64,000 nt of DNA from Solirubrobacter sp963724195 (lineage in GTDB: Bacteria > Actinomycetota > Thermoleophilia > Solirubrobacterales > Solirubrobacteraceae): positions 93,483-157,482 of the forward strand of contig CAVRTQ010000031.1 in assembly GCA_963724195.1 (NCBI GenBank), read 5' to 3'. Numbering within the stretch: position 1 is the stretch's first letter; every line of letters starts with the position of its first letter. Positions 28,110 through 37,621 of the stretch are shown here, in pieces. Below the pieces are notes generated by a model. That model ran no database searches and was not told the origin of the DNA. It saw only the letters and a program-made list of their open reading frames with translations. The translations under genes were made by a program, and so were the position numbers.

Positions 28110-29244
28110 TCAGCGGCGACGCTTGGATTTCGTGCGGGCGGGCGGTGGCGCCGCCGCGTCCCGCAGCACCTCGGCCACCGCCTGTTGCTCGCGCGGCGGC
28201 CCGGAGTACGGGGCCAGCTCGGCGTCGGGCGCCATGCGGTCGGTGAACAGCACGCCGTCCAGGTGGTCCATCTCGTGCTGGACGACGCGCGCCTGGTAGC
28301 CCTCGAACTCCAGCTCGACCGGTTCGCCGGCGATGCTGTGGTTGCGCACCTTGATGGCCACGTGCCGCTCCACCGGGCCGCGCCAGCCCGGGAGGCTCAG
28401 GCACCCCTCCGGTCCGATCTCGGTCTCGTCCGAGCGGTCGAGGATCTCCGGATCGCGCAGCAGGACGGGTGGGTGCTCGCGGTCGTCGATCGCCGCCAGA
28501 CGCAGCCCGAGCCCGACCTGCGGCGCGGCCAGGCCGACGCCGCCGCGCTCGTACTGCTCGCGGAACAGGCCGTGGGCAAGGGCGCGGAGGAACTTCGGGT
28601 CGAGCTCGATCCCGGGCGCCGAGGGCGGCCGGACGACGATCGGGTCGAGCTGCCAGAGCGCGGGATCGAAGGTGGCCACCGAGACCGGCTCGACACGGCG
28701 GCGCTCCGGCTCGGGCTCACCGAACAGCACCGCCGCGGCGCGCTCCGCCTGCGCGTCGGGCATGGGCATGGTGCCGAGCGGCTGCACGCCCTCGTGGTCG
28801 AGGAAGAGCCGCCCGTCGAGGATCTCGATCTCGTGTTGCAGGACGCGTGCGTGCCAGTCGTGGAACGTCTCGGTCCGGTCCTGGCCGGCGAGCGTCTGCC
28901 AGCTCACGGTCACCGTCTGCGCCCGGCGGACCTCCGCCCGGACACCGGGCAGGCACAGGTTGCCCTCCTCGCCGGCGACCATCCGGCCCGACGTCTCCTC
29001 GATCCGCGGGTTGAACATCGCGGTGGCCGGCCCTTCGGCCGCGTCGATGATCACGCGCAGTCCGACGCCGAGCATCGGCGCCGCCAGGCCCGCTCCGACC
29101 GGGCCGCGGAACAGGGCGGCGGCGAGGCCACCGGCGAGGCTTGCGCGCAGCTCGACGCGGGATCGCGTCGAAGTCGACGGGCGCGGCGCGGGCGCGCAGG
29201 GCATGCCCGGGCAGCCGCAGGGCGCGCACGCTCGTGGTGAGCAT
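28110..29244 (-). CDS. tandem (two-domain) peptide deformylase, one frame break
   Basis: It starts MLTTSVRALRLPGHALRARA at 29244. A frame break near 29160 leads into the long second frame. Two deformylase domains lie in tandem. The C-terminal one has all three active-site motifs: GVGLAAPQ, EGCLSLPG and QHEMDHLDG. The N-terminal one is altered: GAGLAAPM, EGNLCLPG and QHEIEILDG, so the Cys has moved and the second zinc His is gone. The second domain should remove formyl from nascent Met; the first is likely inactive or regulatory. Total is about 378 residues against ~170-200 for a normal enzyme. Confidence 0.83.
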
Positions 29245-29336
29245 GGTCAATGGTGACGGCGGCGGGATCGGCGGCACGACCCTCGAGCCTACACGGGACT
29301 TCTCAGTCCGTAGCCGGGCGTAGACTGCCGGTCACG

Positions 29337-29864
29337 ATGTTCGGCGACGTGATTCGGCGGCGGTGCGAGGAGCTCGGGCTCACGCAGACCGAGCTTGCCG
29401 ACCGGGTCGGCGTGCACGTCCGGCAGATCCGGCGCTACGAGCGCGGCGAGCAGCAACCGGTGCTGGGCGTGGCCGCGAAGCTCGCGGCGACGCTCGGGGT
29501 GAGCCTCGACGAGCTCGCGGGCGCCGGGGACGGGCCGCTCGACGGCGAGTGGTGGAGCGCGCGCCAGGTCGAGGTGGACGGGCGGGCACTGATCGCGACG
29601 GTGCCGGTGACGCTGCGCCGGCGCGGGGACGCGATCGCGGTCGAGGGACGTGGCTGGCGGGGCGAGTTGCGGGTGTGGGAGGACGAGCGGACGTTGACCG
29701 GGTGGTACGGCGGCACCGGGGCGCCCGGGACGATGTTCTTCGCGCTCGACGAGCCCAGATCGAGCGCGAGCGGGCGCTGGGTGACACAGGCCGGAACGGG
29801 CCTTGCGGCGCTGGCGCGGACCCGCGAAGACGCCGCGGCGGTCATCGCCGGTCTGACCGCCTGA
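29337..29864 (+). CDS. XRE-family helix-turn-helix regulator
   Basis: 175 residues. The N-terminal HTH (CEELGLTQTELADRVGVHVR then QIRRYERGEQQP) is a classic Cro/C1 domain. The remaining ~110 residues form a beta-rich domain (VPVTLRRRGDAIAVEGRGWR, ELRVWEDERTLTGWYGG) with no known ligand site. TAGACT at 29321-29326 sits 10 nt before the ATG. It is divergent from the deformylase gene. Confidence 0.85.
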   Translation: MFGDVIRRRCEELGLTQTELADRVGVHVRQIRRYERGEQQPVLGVAAKLAATLGVSLDELAGAGDGPLDGEWWSARQVEVDGRALIATVPVTLRRRGDAIAVEGRGWRGELRVWEDERTLTGWYGGTGAPGTMFFALDEPRSSASGRWVTQAGTGLAALARTREDAAAVIAGLTA

Positions 29865-29919
29865 TCTAGCCGTCGGCGGCCCTTGACCCACGCGCGTGGC
29901 CTTGGCAACGTGCCGGGTG

Positions 29920-30363
29920 ATGCACCACACGTTGATCGTCGCGAACCGCACCGCCTCGACGCCCGTGCTGCTGCAAGAGGTGGATCGGCGGGCTGAGTTC
30001 CGGCGCACCGCGTTCACGCTGCTCGTGCCCGACGCCACGCCGGCCAACTGGACGCTGGAGGACGCCGTGAAGACGCTGCGGAAGGCCGCGGCGGGCATCA
30101 ACGGCACGCGCAAGACCTACGTCGACGGCATCGCGAACGCGAGCGAGGACCCGTTCGAGTCGGTCAAGACGGCCGTGGAGGCCGGCGAGTACAACGACAT
30201 CCTCATCTCGACGCTCCCGTCGCGCACGTCCCTGTGGCTCGGTCGCGACCTCCCGCGACGGGTCGAGGGGCTCGGCCTCCCGGTGGCGGTGATCACGCCG
30301 CCGAACACGCACGGGTTCTCGCTCTTCGCCAAGGGCCCCGGCTCCTCCGAGAGCGGGCGCTAG
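29920..30363 (+). CDS. conserved hypothetical protein, possibly universal-stress-like
   Basis: 147 residues from ATG 29920 (MHHTLIVANRTASTPVLLQE); a GTG 24 bases upstream is in frame. Alternating strands and helices (FTLLVPDATP, YNDILISTLPSRTSLWLGRD, LPVAVITPP) suggest a small nucleotide-binding-like alpha/beta fold. No ATP motif is certain. It ends by overlapping the convergent beta-lactamase-like gene by four bases. Confidence 0.65.
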   Translation: MHHTLIVANRTASTPVLLQEVDRRAEFRRTAFTLLVPDATPANWTLEDAVKTLRKAAAGINGTRKTYVDGIANASEDPFESVKTAVEAGEYNDILISTLPSRTSLWLGRDLPRRVEGLGLPVAVITPPNTHGFSLFAKGPGSSESGR

Positions 30364-31476
30364 CCGGCCGCGTCCGCCACCGCCGCGGTGAAGTCGTCGA
30401 ACCCGTCGTCGGGACCGGCCATCGCGCGCTGGGTGAGCAGCACCGTGACCGTGTCGTGGCTCGGGTCCACGCTCGCGGTCGTGCCCGACCCGCCGGTCCA
30501 GCCCCAGGCGCCGGTCTCCGGAACCACGCCCGTGCCGAGTCCCCAACTCGCGAACGACGGCAGGAACGCGCTCGGTGCGGCGGCACGCTGCTGCGCGGTC
30601 AACGCGTCGGAGGTCAGCGCCGCGCGGGACGCGTCGCTCAGCAGCTCGCCATCCGCGATCCCGCTGTAGAAGCGCAGCACGTCGCCGGCGCTCGACACCA
30701 GCCCGCCGCTGAGCTGCTCGAAGCCGGGCGGGCGGGCGAACTTGCCGTCGGGCGGGTCGATCAGCTCCAGGCCGTCCTCGGTTGGCATATACGCCGCGGC
30801 CAGCCGCCCCGGGTCCACGGCGACGAACGCCGTGTCGCGCATCCCCAGTGGCTCGAAGATCCGTTCCGCCATCAGCGCTCCGAGCGACCGCCCGGTCGCC
30901 CGCTCGAGCACGATGCCGAGCAGGTTGAAGCTCGTCTCGTAGCGCCAGCCCTCACCGGGCTGGAACACGAGCGGCAGCGCGCCCACCCGCGCAATGAACT
31001 CGTCGCCCGCCGATCGAGTGGCCCATCGCGCTCGCGAAGACGTCCTGCTCGATCATCGCCGCGACGATCGGCGACTGCTCGAGCCCGACGCCCCACCCCG
31101 ACGTGAGCGTCAGCAGGTGGCGGATCGTCACCGCACGCACCGCCGGCACCGTGTCCTCCAGTGACCCTTCCGGATCGCGCAGCACCCGCGGGGACGCAAG
31201 CTCCGGCGCCCACTGCGCCACCTCGTCGTCCAGCGACAGGACCCCGTCCTCGACCAGGCTCAGCGTCAGCGCGCCACCCATCGGCTTGGTGATCGAGGCG
31301 ATCCGGAACAGCGTGTCGGTGCGCATCGGCGGGCTGTCGGGCTCGACCGCCGTCCGCCCCGCCGCGTGGATCTCCACGTGCCCGCGCACCCGTACCGCGC
31401 CGACGTAGCCCGGGACCCGCCCGGACGCCACGCGCGCGTCCGCCACGCGCCAGATGTCATCGAAGCTCATGCCCAT
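30360..31476 (-). CDS. serine beta-lactamase-like hydrolase (class C/PBP fold), one frame break
   Basis: It starts at ATG 31476 (31470 also possible). The nucleophile motif SITK lies in LFRIASITKPMGGALTLSL. The frame breaks near 31012 and continues as GALPLVFQPGEGWRYETSFN, keeping the YETSFN tyrosine motif; WGWTGGSGTTASVDP is the third motif. Intact length is about 370 residues, cytoplasmic as no signal peptide is seen. Family members act as esterases or peptidases more often than as lactamases. Confidence 0.82.
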
Positions 31477-31522
31477 CTTTGACCGTTCGACTTCCCCGGA
31501 TTCATCGCGCTACAGTCGCCGT

Positions 31523-31792
31523 ATGGACCGGTTCGACGATGTCGAGACCCGGATCGTGGATGAGCCCGCCCCGGCCGCGCCCGCGCGCCGCCAGCGGCGG
31601 CTCGGGCATGCGGCTGTCGCCTTGACGGCGGCCGCGGTCCTCACCGGCACGCTCGCCGCCAGCGCCACGGCGCTGACGAGCACCGCCCAGGCCCCGACTC
31701 GCGCCGCGGAGCAGTCCGCGACGGAGAAGTCGTGGTGGGACGGGAAGTGCCGGAAGGGCGAAGGTCACCGCCGTTCAGCGGTGACCTATTAG
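31523..31792 (+). CDS. small single-pass membrane or secreted protein
   Basis: 89 residues. Acidic N-terminus (MDRFDDVETRIVDEPAPAA), a basic turn RRQRRLG, one hydrophobic segment (AAVALTAAAVLTGTLAASAT), and a short polar tail SWWDGKCRKGEG. No family known. TACAGT at 31511-31516 is 6 nt before the ATG, a leaderless-type promoter. The terminator hairpin lies in its last codons. Confidence 0.65.
   Translation: MDRFDDVETRIVDEPAPAAPARRQRRLGHAAVALTAAAVLTGTLAASATALTSTAQAPTRAAEQSATEKSWWDGKCRKGEGHRRSAVTY
31762..31787. terminator. hairpin terminator between convergent genes
   Basis: AGGTCACCGC (31762-31771) pairs perfectly with GCGGTGACCT (31778-31787) around CGTTCA. Convergent stops lie at 31792 and 31799, so it can serve both strands. 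Confidence 0.7.
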
Positions 31793-31798
31793 CCACTT

Positions 31799-34016
31799 CT
31801 ACGGATTCGTCGTCGACAGAGTGAAGGTCAGCGTCTTCGAATAGGCGCCCGTGCGCAGGGCGTCGGTCCGTCCGATGCTCTGCTTGAACGTGACGGGCAC
31901 GGCCTCGTTGGAGGTCGGGCCGGTCCAAGCCGCCTTGCCCAGCTCCACGCGCAACGGCTGCGGGAGGCTGAAGGCGCCGTTGGTCAGGTGCCCCGGCTCG
32001 CTCGTCGTGAGCGTCGCGTCACCGGCGGTCGAGGTGACCGTCGCCGTCGTGGACGCCGTGTACTCCCGCTCCACACCCGGCGAGAACGCGCCGAACGTGG
32101 CCGGAGCGCCGAGCGTGAGTGACAAAGTCGCGGGGACGGAGCCGCCGACGGTGCCGTCCGTCTGGGTCGCGTACTCGCGGGCGAGCGTGTACCCGGCGGG
32201 AACGTACTTCGCGGCCGGGGCGCTCACCGTCAGCCCGCCGAGGTCGGTCCCGGGGGCGTCGACGAGCGGCAGCCGCAGCTGCAGATCGCTCACGCCCACG
32301 GACTGCTGGCCGACCGGCGTGCGCAGGTACTGCGAGTCCTGCGCCAGCAGCTCGAGCTTGAGCACGTGACCGGGCTGGACGTTCCAGGCCTGCGGATGCA
32401 GCTGGAAGACCTGCTCCGTCGGCCCGGCGCCGACGCCGAGCGGGCGGACCACGCCGCGCGCGATCAGCCGCTGGGTGGCGCCGTCGACGTCGTACAGCCG
32501 CGCCGCGACCATGTCGTTCGCGCCCTTGACGTCGAGCTTGGCGATCACCGTCGGCGAGCCCGCGAGCGTGTACGCCGTCGTCGCCGGCGCGGTCTTGTAG
32601 GTCGCGGCGGACGCGTTGTCGGCGCTGGACGTGGTCGTGCACACGTCGCCGGAGGTGAACGCGTTCGACGGCGCGGTGCCGGGCGCGACCACCGTCTGCG
32701 CCGCGGCGCCCTCCACGCGCAGCTCGCCGGGCGCGATCTGCGCCCAGGTGTCCGCGTGGTAGCGGGTGCCGGCGCCGGTGACCGGGCACTTGGAGGTGAG
32801 GATGTCGACGCCGCCGCGCGGCGCTTCCCCGACGCCCTTGACGTAGTAGTCCAGCCACGCGTTCTCGACGGCCGCCAACGCGGCGCGATCGGCGGTGGAA
32901 CCCGACGCCGCGCGCGGGGAGTGGCCGAAGTCGAGGTGGAACATCGAGATCGGCGCCGTCGGGTACTTCGCGCGGACCTTGTTGTAGTACCGGAGCGACT
33001 CGTCGACCGGGAACAGGTCGTCGTTCCAGCCGTTGGCCAGCAGCGCGGGCGCGGGCGGGATGCTGTCGTCGATGTAGTAGCCCGAGTGGTTCTGCGTCAG
33101 CTCGTCGACCATGCCGGCGGCCGCCGGATTGGCGTCGAACGGGCCGCCGGTGTCCGTCAGCGCCTTCCAGCCCGTGATGTCGGCGGACGGATCAGTCCCG
33201 ATCGGGGCGTAGTAGCCCAGCGCCGTGCCGCCGAGGTACAGCGAGTTGTTCCACGACTGCTTCTGGATGCCGACGCGGTGCCCGCCGCCGGAGTACGGCG
33301 CCTGCGCGACGTAGTCGAGCGAGGAGCCGTTCGGGTTCAGCGCCGTGGCCAGGTCCGACCAGGTGAACTCCGGGATCGTGGCCGCGATCGCCATCGGCTT
33401 GCCGAGCGGGCTCGTCCACGGGACCAGGCTGCCGTTCGGGAGCTGCGATGCGGTTGCGCAGGGCGCCGAGCGCGAGCGAGATGCCGCCGCCGTAGGAGCC
33501 GCCGGTCGCGCCGATCTTCTGCGGCTCGATCACGCCGTCGTCGGCGAGCTGGCCGAGCGCGTACTGCGCGTCGCGCACCTCGTACGCGGTGTGCATGAGC
33601 CGGATGTAGCCCTTGTTGTCGCGGCAGCGCGCGTCGGCGGCCGACATCACGCGGCCGCACGAGTTGCCCCAGCCGCGGTCGGTCATCGTGAAGACGGCGT
33701 AGCCGCGGCCGAGCGCGCGCTGGACGTCCGCGCCGGTGAGGCTGAGCTTCGTCCCGCCCCAGCCGTGGAAGATGCCGACGACGGGGAACGGGCCGTCGCC
33801 GCCCGCCGGGAACGCGACCGCGACGTCGATCGGGACGCCGTCCCAGCTCGTGATCTGGGCCGTGCCGGTGCCGCAGAGGCGCTGGCCGTTGGCCTGGACC
33901 GTGCAGTTGATCGGCGTGGCGGTCTTCGTGAAGACCTGGGGGATCGCCGCGTCCGCCGTTGACGGGACGATCAGGGCTGCAGCCGCGCACGCGGCCGCAG
34001 CAAGCATCCTGCGCAT
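31799..34016 (-). CDS. secreted CocE/NonD-type alpha/beta hydrolase with STTNP domain (one frame break)
   Basis: It starts at ATG 34016 with a strong AAGGAGGAGAG. Signal peptide MRRMLAAAACAAAALIVPST. The hydrolase domain holds the nucleophile elbow GATGGSYGGGISLALGAL. The frame breaks near 33440 and continues MAIAATIPEFTWSDLATALN; the Asp/His region is LLANGWNDDLFPVDESL and FHLDFGHSP. An X-Pro-dipeptidyl-peptidase-type beta-sandwich follows. A ~125-residue C-terminal domain ending TLTFTLSTTNP is shared with the gene at 24466. Intact length is about 738 residues. It probably cleaves esters or peptides outside the cell. Confidence 0.85.
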
Positions 34017-34061
34017 AGTTCTCTCCTCCTTGAGCGGGACCGAGGAGAATCTGACAGCGCG

Positions 34062-34535
34062 TCAGCTGCCGCGCAAGTCCGCGATCACCGCGCTGGCCAG
34101 GCGCAGGCGGAGCGCGAGGATGCGCGCGAGGTCCCGCAGCATCAGGTTGGCGATCGCCGGCTCGTGCTCGTGCAGGCGATCGAAGGCGGCGAGGTCGAGG
34201 CGCACGACCTCGACGTCCGTGGCCGCCTCGAGCGTCGCCGACCGCGGGTAGCCGTCGAAGAACGACAACTCGCCGAGCACCGACGGCGCCTCGATCGTCT
34301 TGAACGAGCCCTCGTCGCGCGGCAGCCGCACGCCGACCGCGCCGTCGGTGAGCAGGTACAGCGCGCGGTCGTGCTCGCCGGCCTGGACGACCGCGAGGCC
34401 CGCGCCGACGTGCAGCACCTCCGCGTACGAGAAGACGGTCGCCCAGTCGGCCGCGGTGGCCTCGGGCAGGAAGAGCAGGTCGGCGGAGTCCTCGTGGGCC
34501 TCCTCCACGAAGACGGTGAACGGTCCCGCGTGCAC
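34062..34535 (-). CDS. cyclic nucleotide-binding (Crp-type sensor) domain protein
   Basis: 157 residues from GTG 34535, with TACGTT on this strand (34542-34547) 6 nt upstream. The single CNB domain (VLHVGAGLAVVQAGEHDRAL then YLLTDGAVGVRL, LGELSFFDGYPRSATLEAAT) is followed by two helices (LHEHEPAIANLMLRDLARIL) but no helix-turn-helix. The phosphate-binding cassette GELSFFDGYPRSAT lacks the consensus GExA. It may be a sensor acting through a partner protein. Confidence 0.78.
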   Translation of the reverse strand: MHAGPFTVFVEEAHEDSADLLFLPEATAADWATVFSYAEVLHVGAGLAVVQAGEHDRALYLLTDGAVGVRLPRDEGSFKTIEAPSVLGELSFFDGYPRSATLEAATDVEVVRLDLAAFDRLHEHEPAIANLMLRDLARILALRLRLASAVIADLRGS

Positions 34536-34552
34536 GGCGCAAACGTACAAGG

Positions 34553-35545
34553 TCAAGCCATGAACGCGGCCAACGCGGCGGCTTCTTTGTCCACCTGGGT
34601 GCGTTGTTGCTCGGTCAGGTCCACCAGCGGGGTGACCGTGCCGTCCGGTTTCCACGTGCCCGCGACCTGCCCGTCGACGAGGAACGTGCCGATCGACTGC
34701 GGCATCTTGACGTGGAAGACGTGCTCGCGCAGCGCCTCGGGCAGGATCAGCGCACGGCGGGCGTGGGCGAGCAGCGTCGCGTCCCAGGTGGGCAGGAACC
34801 GCACCGGCGCGGCGGTGTCCTCGTCCGGGAGCGGGAGGCCCGGGAGGTCGTAGAGCGTCGTGCCGTCCTCGGCCTCGTGCGTGTCGAGGCCCTCGAGCGC
34901 CGGCGCGACGTCCTTGTTGGTCATGCCCGCCCAGTTGGCGATGTCGCCCTGCGCCGCCGGGCCGAACCCGGTCAGATAGCGCGCGACCAGGTGCCGGAGC
35001 GGGTCCTTGACCGCGGGCTGCGGCAGCCAGTCCTCGGCGAGGCCGAAGTTGTCGGCGCGGCGCTTCTCCCACGTGCCCTGCGGCGGGACGCGGACCAGGT
35101 CGACCCACGCGCCGATGCCCTGCATCGCCTCCTTGCCGATCACCGCCTCGATCTCCTTGCGCCGCAGCGGCCCGTCCTTCAGGGCCTCGCGCAGCTTCGC
35201 CGCCGGCTCGTCCAGCGGCGCGTGCTTGGTGACCCGCTCCCACCAGGCGCGGCGCGCGTCGCGGATCGCGAGCGCCAGCGGCCAGTAGTCGGCCGCCGAC
35301 ACGAGGTGGATCGTGAAGCGCATGAGCGTCGCCTGGATGATCTCGCGCTCGTTCAGCGCCTCGGTCACGGCGTCGCGCCGCAGATCCTTGACCCGGGACC
35401 ACAGCCCGATGTACATCGACGGCGCGTACTGCGCCTGCAGGCCACCCATCGCGTCGAGCGCGGCCGGCAGGTCCAGCGCACGCCGCTCGAGCAGCCCTTG
35501 ACGAGCAAGGACCGCCCGGTTGAGCCGACGCTGGCTGAGCTTCAC
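34553..35545 (-). CDS. winged-helix AlkZ-like protein, candidate DNA glycosylase (QxQ type)
   Basis: 330 residues from GTG 35545. It belongs to the HTH_42 family of tandem winged-helix proteins, with LPAALDAMGGLQAQYAPSMY near the N-terminus. In AlkZ, which unhooks azinomycin crosslinks, a QxQ pair at this place is catalytic; here it reads Q37-A-Q39. The C-terminal VDGQVAGTWKPDG is typical. It starts one base after the stop of the propeller gene. A paralogue with HAQ lies at 37622. Glycosylase activity is inference. Confidence 0.82.
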   Translation of the reverse strand: MKLSQRRLNRAVLARQGLLERRALDLPAALDAMGGLQAQYAPSMYIGLWSRVKDLRRDAVTEALNEREIIQATLMRFTIHLVSAADYWPLALAIRDARRAWWERVTKHAPLDEPAAKLREALKDGPLRRKEIEAVIGKEAMQGIGAWVDLVRVPPQGTWEKRRADNFGLAEDWLPQPAVKDPLRHLVARYLTGFGPAAQGDIANWAGMTNKDVAPALEGLDTHEAEDGTTLYDLPGLPLPDEDTAAPVRFLPTWDATLLAHARRALILPEALREHVFHVKMPQSIGTFLVDGQVAGTWKPDGTVTPLVDLTEQQRTQVDKEAAALAAFMA

Positions 35546-36418
35546 ACGGTGAAGCGAAGCACGCGCGCCGGCGCGGCGTTGCCCGCCGCGTCCCGGACCC
35601 GCACCGTGAGGGTGTAGCGCCCGCGCTGGAGCTTGGCGCGCCCGGCGAGCCGCCGCGGGCGTGAGCGTGTGCCGCCCGGCGGCGAGCGTGAACGTGCGCC
35701 GGACGCTGCGCGTGCCGCGCTTGAGCGGTGGTCGTGACGGTCGCGCGCTCGGACAGCGTCGCCAGTGATCTGCGTCGCCAGCGCTCGACGAGCGGCCACG
35801 TCGAGCCGCGCGACGGACGAGGACAGCCCCGGGTACAGGGCGCCGCCGACGAGGCGAGGCCTGCGCCGGAGCCGGCCGGGCCGGACGCCCGTACCGCACC
35901 GGTGCTCGCGTCGAAGGCGGACCACACCGCCCACGGAACCCCAGCCCGCGGCGTACACGGTCCCCACCGGCGACGAGCCGCGCGCCGGCCCGCACCGTCG
36001 ACGACGCCGTCGTCCGCGGCCGTCGACCGAAAGCCCAGCGCCCGGACCTCGTCGAGGACGGTGGCGACGGCGAACACGGCGCTGCCGTCGGCACGCAGCC
36101 GGCGCACGCGGCCGTCGTCGCTGCCGAGGTACCAGCCGCCCGCGCCGTCCGCGATCGCCGACTGCGTGTCGTAGACCTCGACCACGTGCCGCAACGCGCC
36201 GCTATCGGCCGACACGAGTGCGCCGAGGGTGCCCTGGTTCCGGCCACGGTGAAGCGTCCGACGAGCGCCGTCCGCGACCCGTTCGTCGCGATGCCCCCGA
36301 CGTCGTTCTCGAACGACGCCACGCCGGCGTCCGGCTGCAGGGACGGCAGATCGCGGGCGGATGCGGGCGCCGTCCAAGCGAGCGCGAGCAGGAGGGCGAG
36401 CAGGCCGATCCGTGGCAT
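35542..36418 (-). CDS. secreted propeller-like protein with C-terminal Ig-like domain, heavily frame-disrupted
   Basis: From ATG 36418: signal peptide MPRIGLLALLLALAWTAPAS, then SLQPDAGVASFENDVGGIAT. The frame changes near 36240 to GTLGALVSADSGALRHVVEV and GWYLGSDDGRVRRLRADGSA, which look like PQQ/WD-type propeller blades. After further shifts near 35990 and 35650 the end reads RGRYTLTVRVRDAAGNAAPA, an Ig-like strand pair. At least three breaks in 880 bases. Either sequence quality is poor here or this one is a true pseudogene. Confidence 0.55.
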
Positions 36419-36475
36419 GGCGCCGAGTCAATACCCCGGCGCGCGGTAATGCAAGCCGGGGTAACGTCCCGATCC

Positions 36476-37012
36476 ATGTCACTGGAACGCCCGCAAGCGC
36501 CGGACCCGTACGACCTGCTCCCGCAGAAGCCGTCGTTCACGCTCGAGAGCGACGAGGTCAAAGACGGTGAGCTGATGGACAAGAGCTTCGTCGCGCCGAT
36601 GGCCGGCGGTGAGTCCGACCACTCCCCGCACCTGCGCTGGTCCGGCTTCCCGGAGGAGACGAAGGGCTTCGTCGTCACCTGCTTCGATCCCGACGCGCCG
36701 ACGCACAGCGGCTTCTGGCACTGGCTGCTCGTGAACCTGCCGGTGAGCACGACCGAGCTCGCGAGCGGTGCCGGCAGCGGCGGCGCGTTGCCCGAGGGCG
36801 CGTTCCACGTGCGCAACGACTACGGCGAGAAGGCGTGGGGCGGCGCGGCCCCGCCGGAGGGCGACCCGCCGCACCGGTACGTCTTCGCCGTCCACGCGCT
36901 CGACGTGGAGAAGCTCGACATCAACGAAGACGTCTCACCCGCCTTCGTGGGCTTCAACCTCGCGTTCCACACGCTCGCGCGCGGCGTGATCCGCCCGCTG
37001 TTCAGCGCGTAG
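36476..37012 (+). CDS. YbhB/YbcL-type PEBP family protein
   Basis: 178 residues. The phosphatidylethanolamine-binding core has the ligand-site motif CFDPDAPTHSGFWHWLLVN and the later GGAAPPEGDPPHRYVFAVHA. Bacterial members are cytoplasmic and of uncertain role, often annotated Raf-kinase-inhibitor-like. No signal peptide. TAACGT at 36462-36467 is 8 nt before the ATG. Confidence 0.9.
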   Translation: MSLERPQAPDPYDLLPQKPSFTLESDEVKDGELMDKSFVAPMAGGESDHSPHLRWSGFPEETKGFVVTCFDPDAPTHSGFWHWLLVNLPVSTTELASGAGSGGALPEGAFHVRNDYGEKAWGGAAPPEGDPPHRYVFAVHALDVEKLDINEDVSPAFVGFNLAFHTLARGVIRPLFSA

Positions 37013-37620
37013 CGGCGGCGATGACCTCGACCACGGTCTCGGTGCCGAGCCTGGTCGAGTCGATCACGAGGTGATAGAGCGCGGGGTCGCGGGCGTCACG
37101 GCCGTAGAAGTGACGCACGTAGGCCTCGCGCGCGCGGTCGCCGTCCCGGCGCAGGCGTTCGGCGTCCGACTTGGAGAACCCTTCGAGCTCCATCGCCTGC
37201 GCGACGCGGCGCTGCGGCGGGCCGTCGAGGCGCACGTGCACCGCGTCCGGGTGGTCGCGCAGGATCACGGCGGCGGCGCGGCCGAGGATGACGGCGCCGC
37301 CTTCGGACGGCGTGCTCGCGGATCAGCGTCTCCGTCTCGCGGCGATAGTCCTCCCCCGCGAGCACGCCGGCCTGGACCATCGCGCCCGCGAGCTCAGGCA
37401 GGAGCGCGAAGCTCGAAGCCAGTCGCCCGATCGCGTCGCCGAGCGACTCGTCGTGGGCGAGCGCGTCGTCGAGCGAACAGCCCAAGCGGTCCGCCACGCG
37501 CGTCGGAATCGCGCGGTCGAGGAACTCGACGCCGAGCCGCTGGGCCACAGCCGGACCGATCCGGCTGCCGCCGGCGCCGTAGGAGGCGGAGATGGTCACG
37601 AGCGGAGGCGTGCCGCACAA
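37002..37620 (-). CDS. cytidylate kinase-like protein (one frame break)
   Basis: The P-loop region VTISASYGAGGSRIGPAVAQ opens the protein, then FLDRAIPTRVADRLGCS. The frame breaks near 37308 and resumes ILRDHPDAVHVRLDGPPQRR, with the arginine-rich lid SDAERLRRDGDRAREAYVRH and a C-terminal YHLVIDSTRLG. It is the AAA_26/cytidylate-kinase-like family of short stand-alone proteins, about 205 residues, rather than essential Cmk. Start unclear: TTG 37620 directly follows the upstream stop with GGGAG before it; GTG 37599 is an alternative. Confidence 0.78.
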
Positions 37621-37621
37621 C

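Noticed and set aside
34553..36418. One long protein joining the propeller-like and AlkZ-like genes
   Set aside because: The frame is open across both, but a stop in the corrected propeller frame at 35542 and a GTG at 35545 start a complete HTH_42 protein. The link is an accident of frame breaks.
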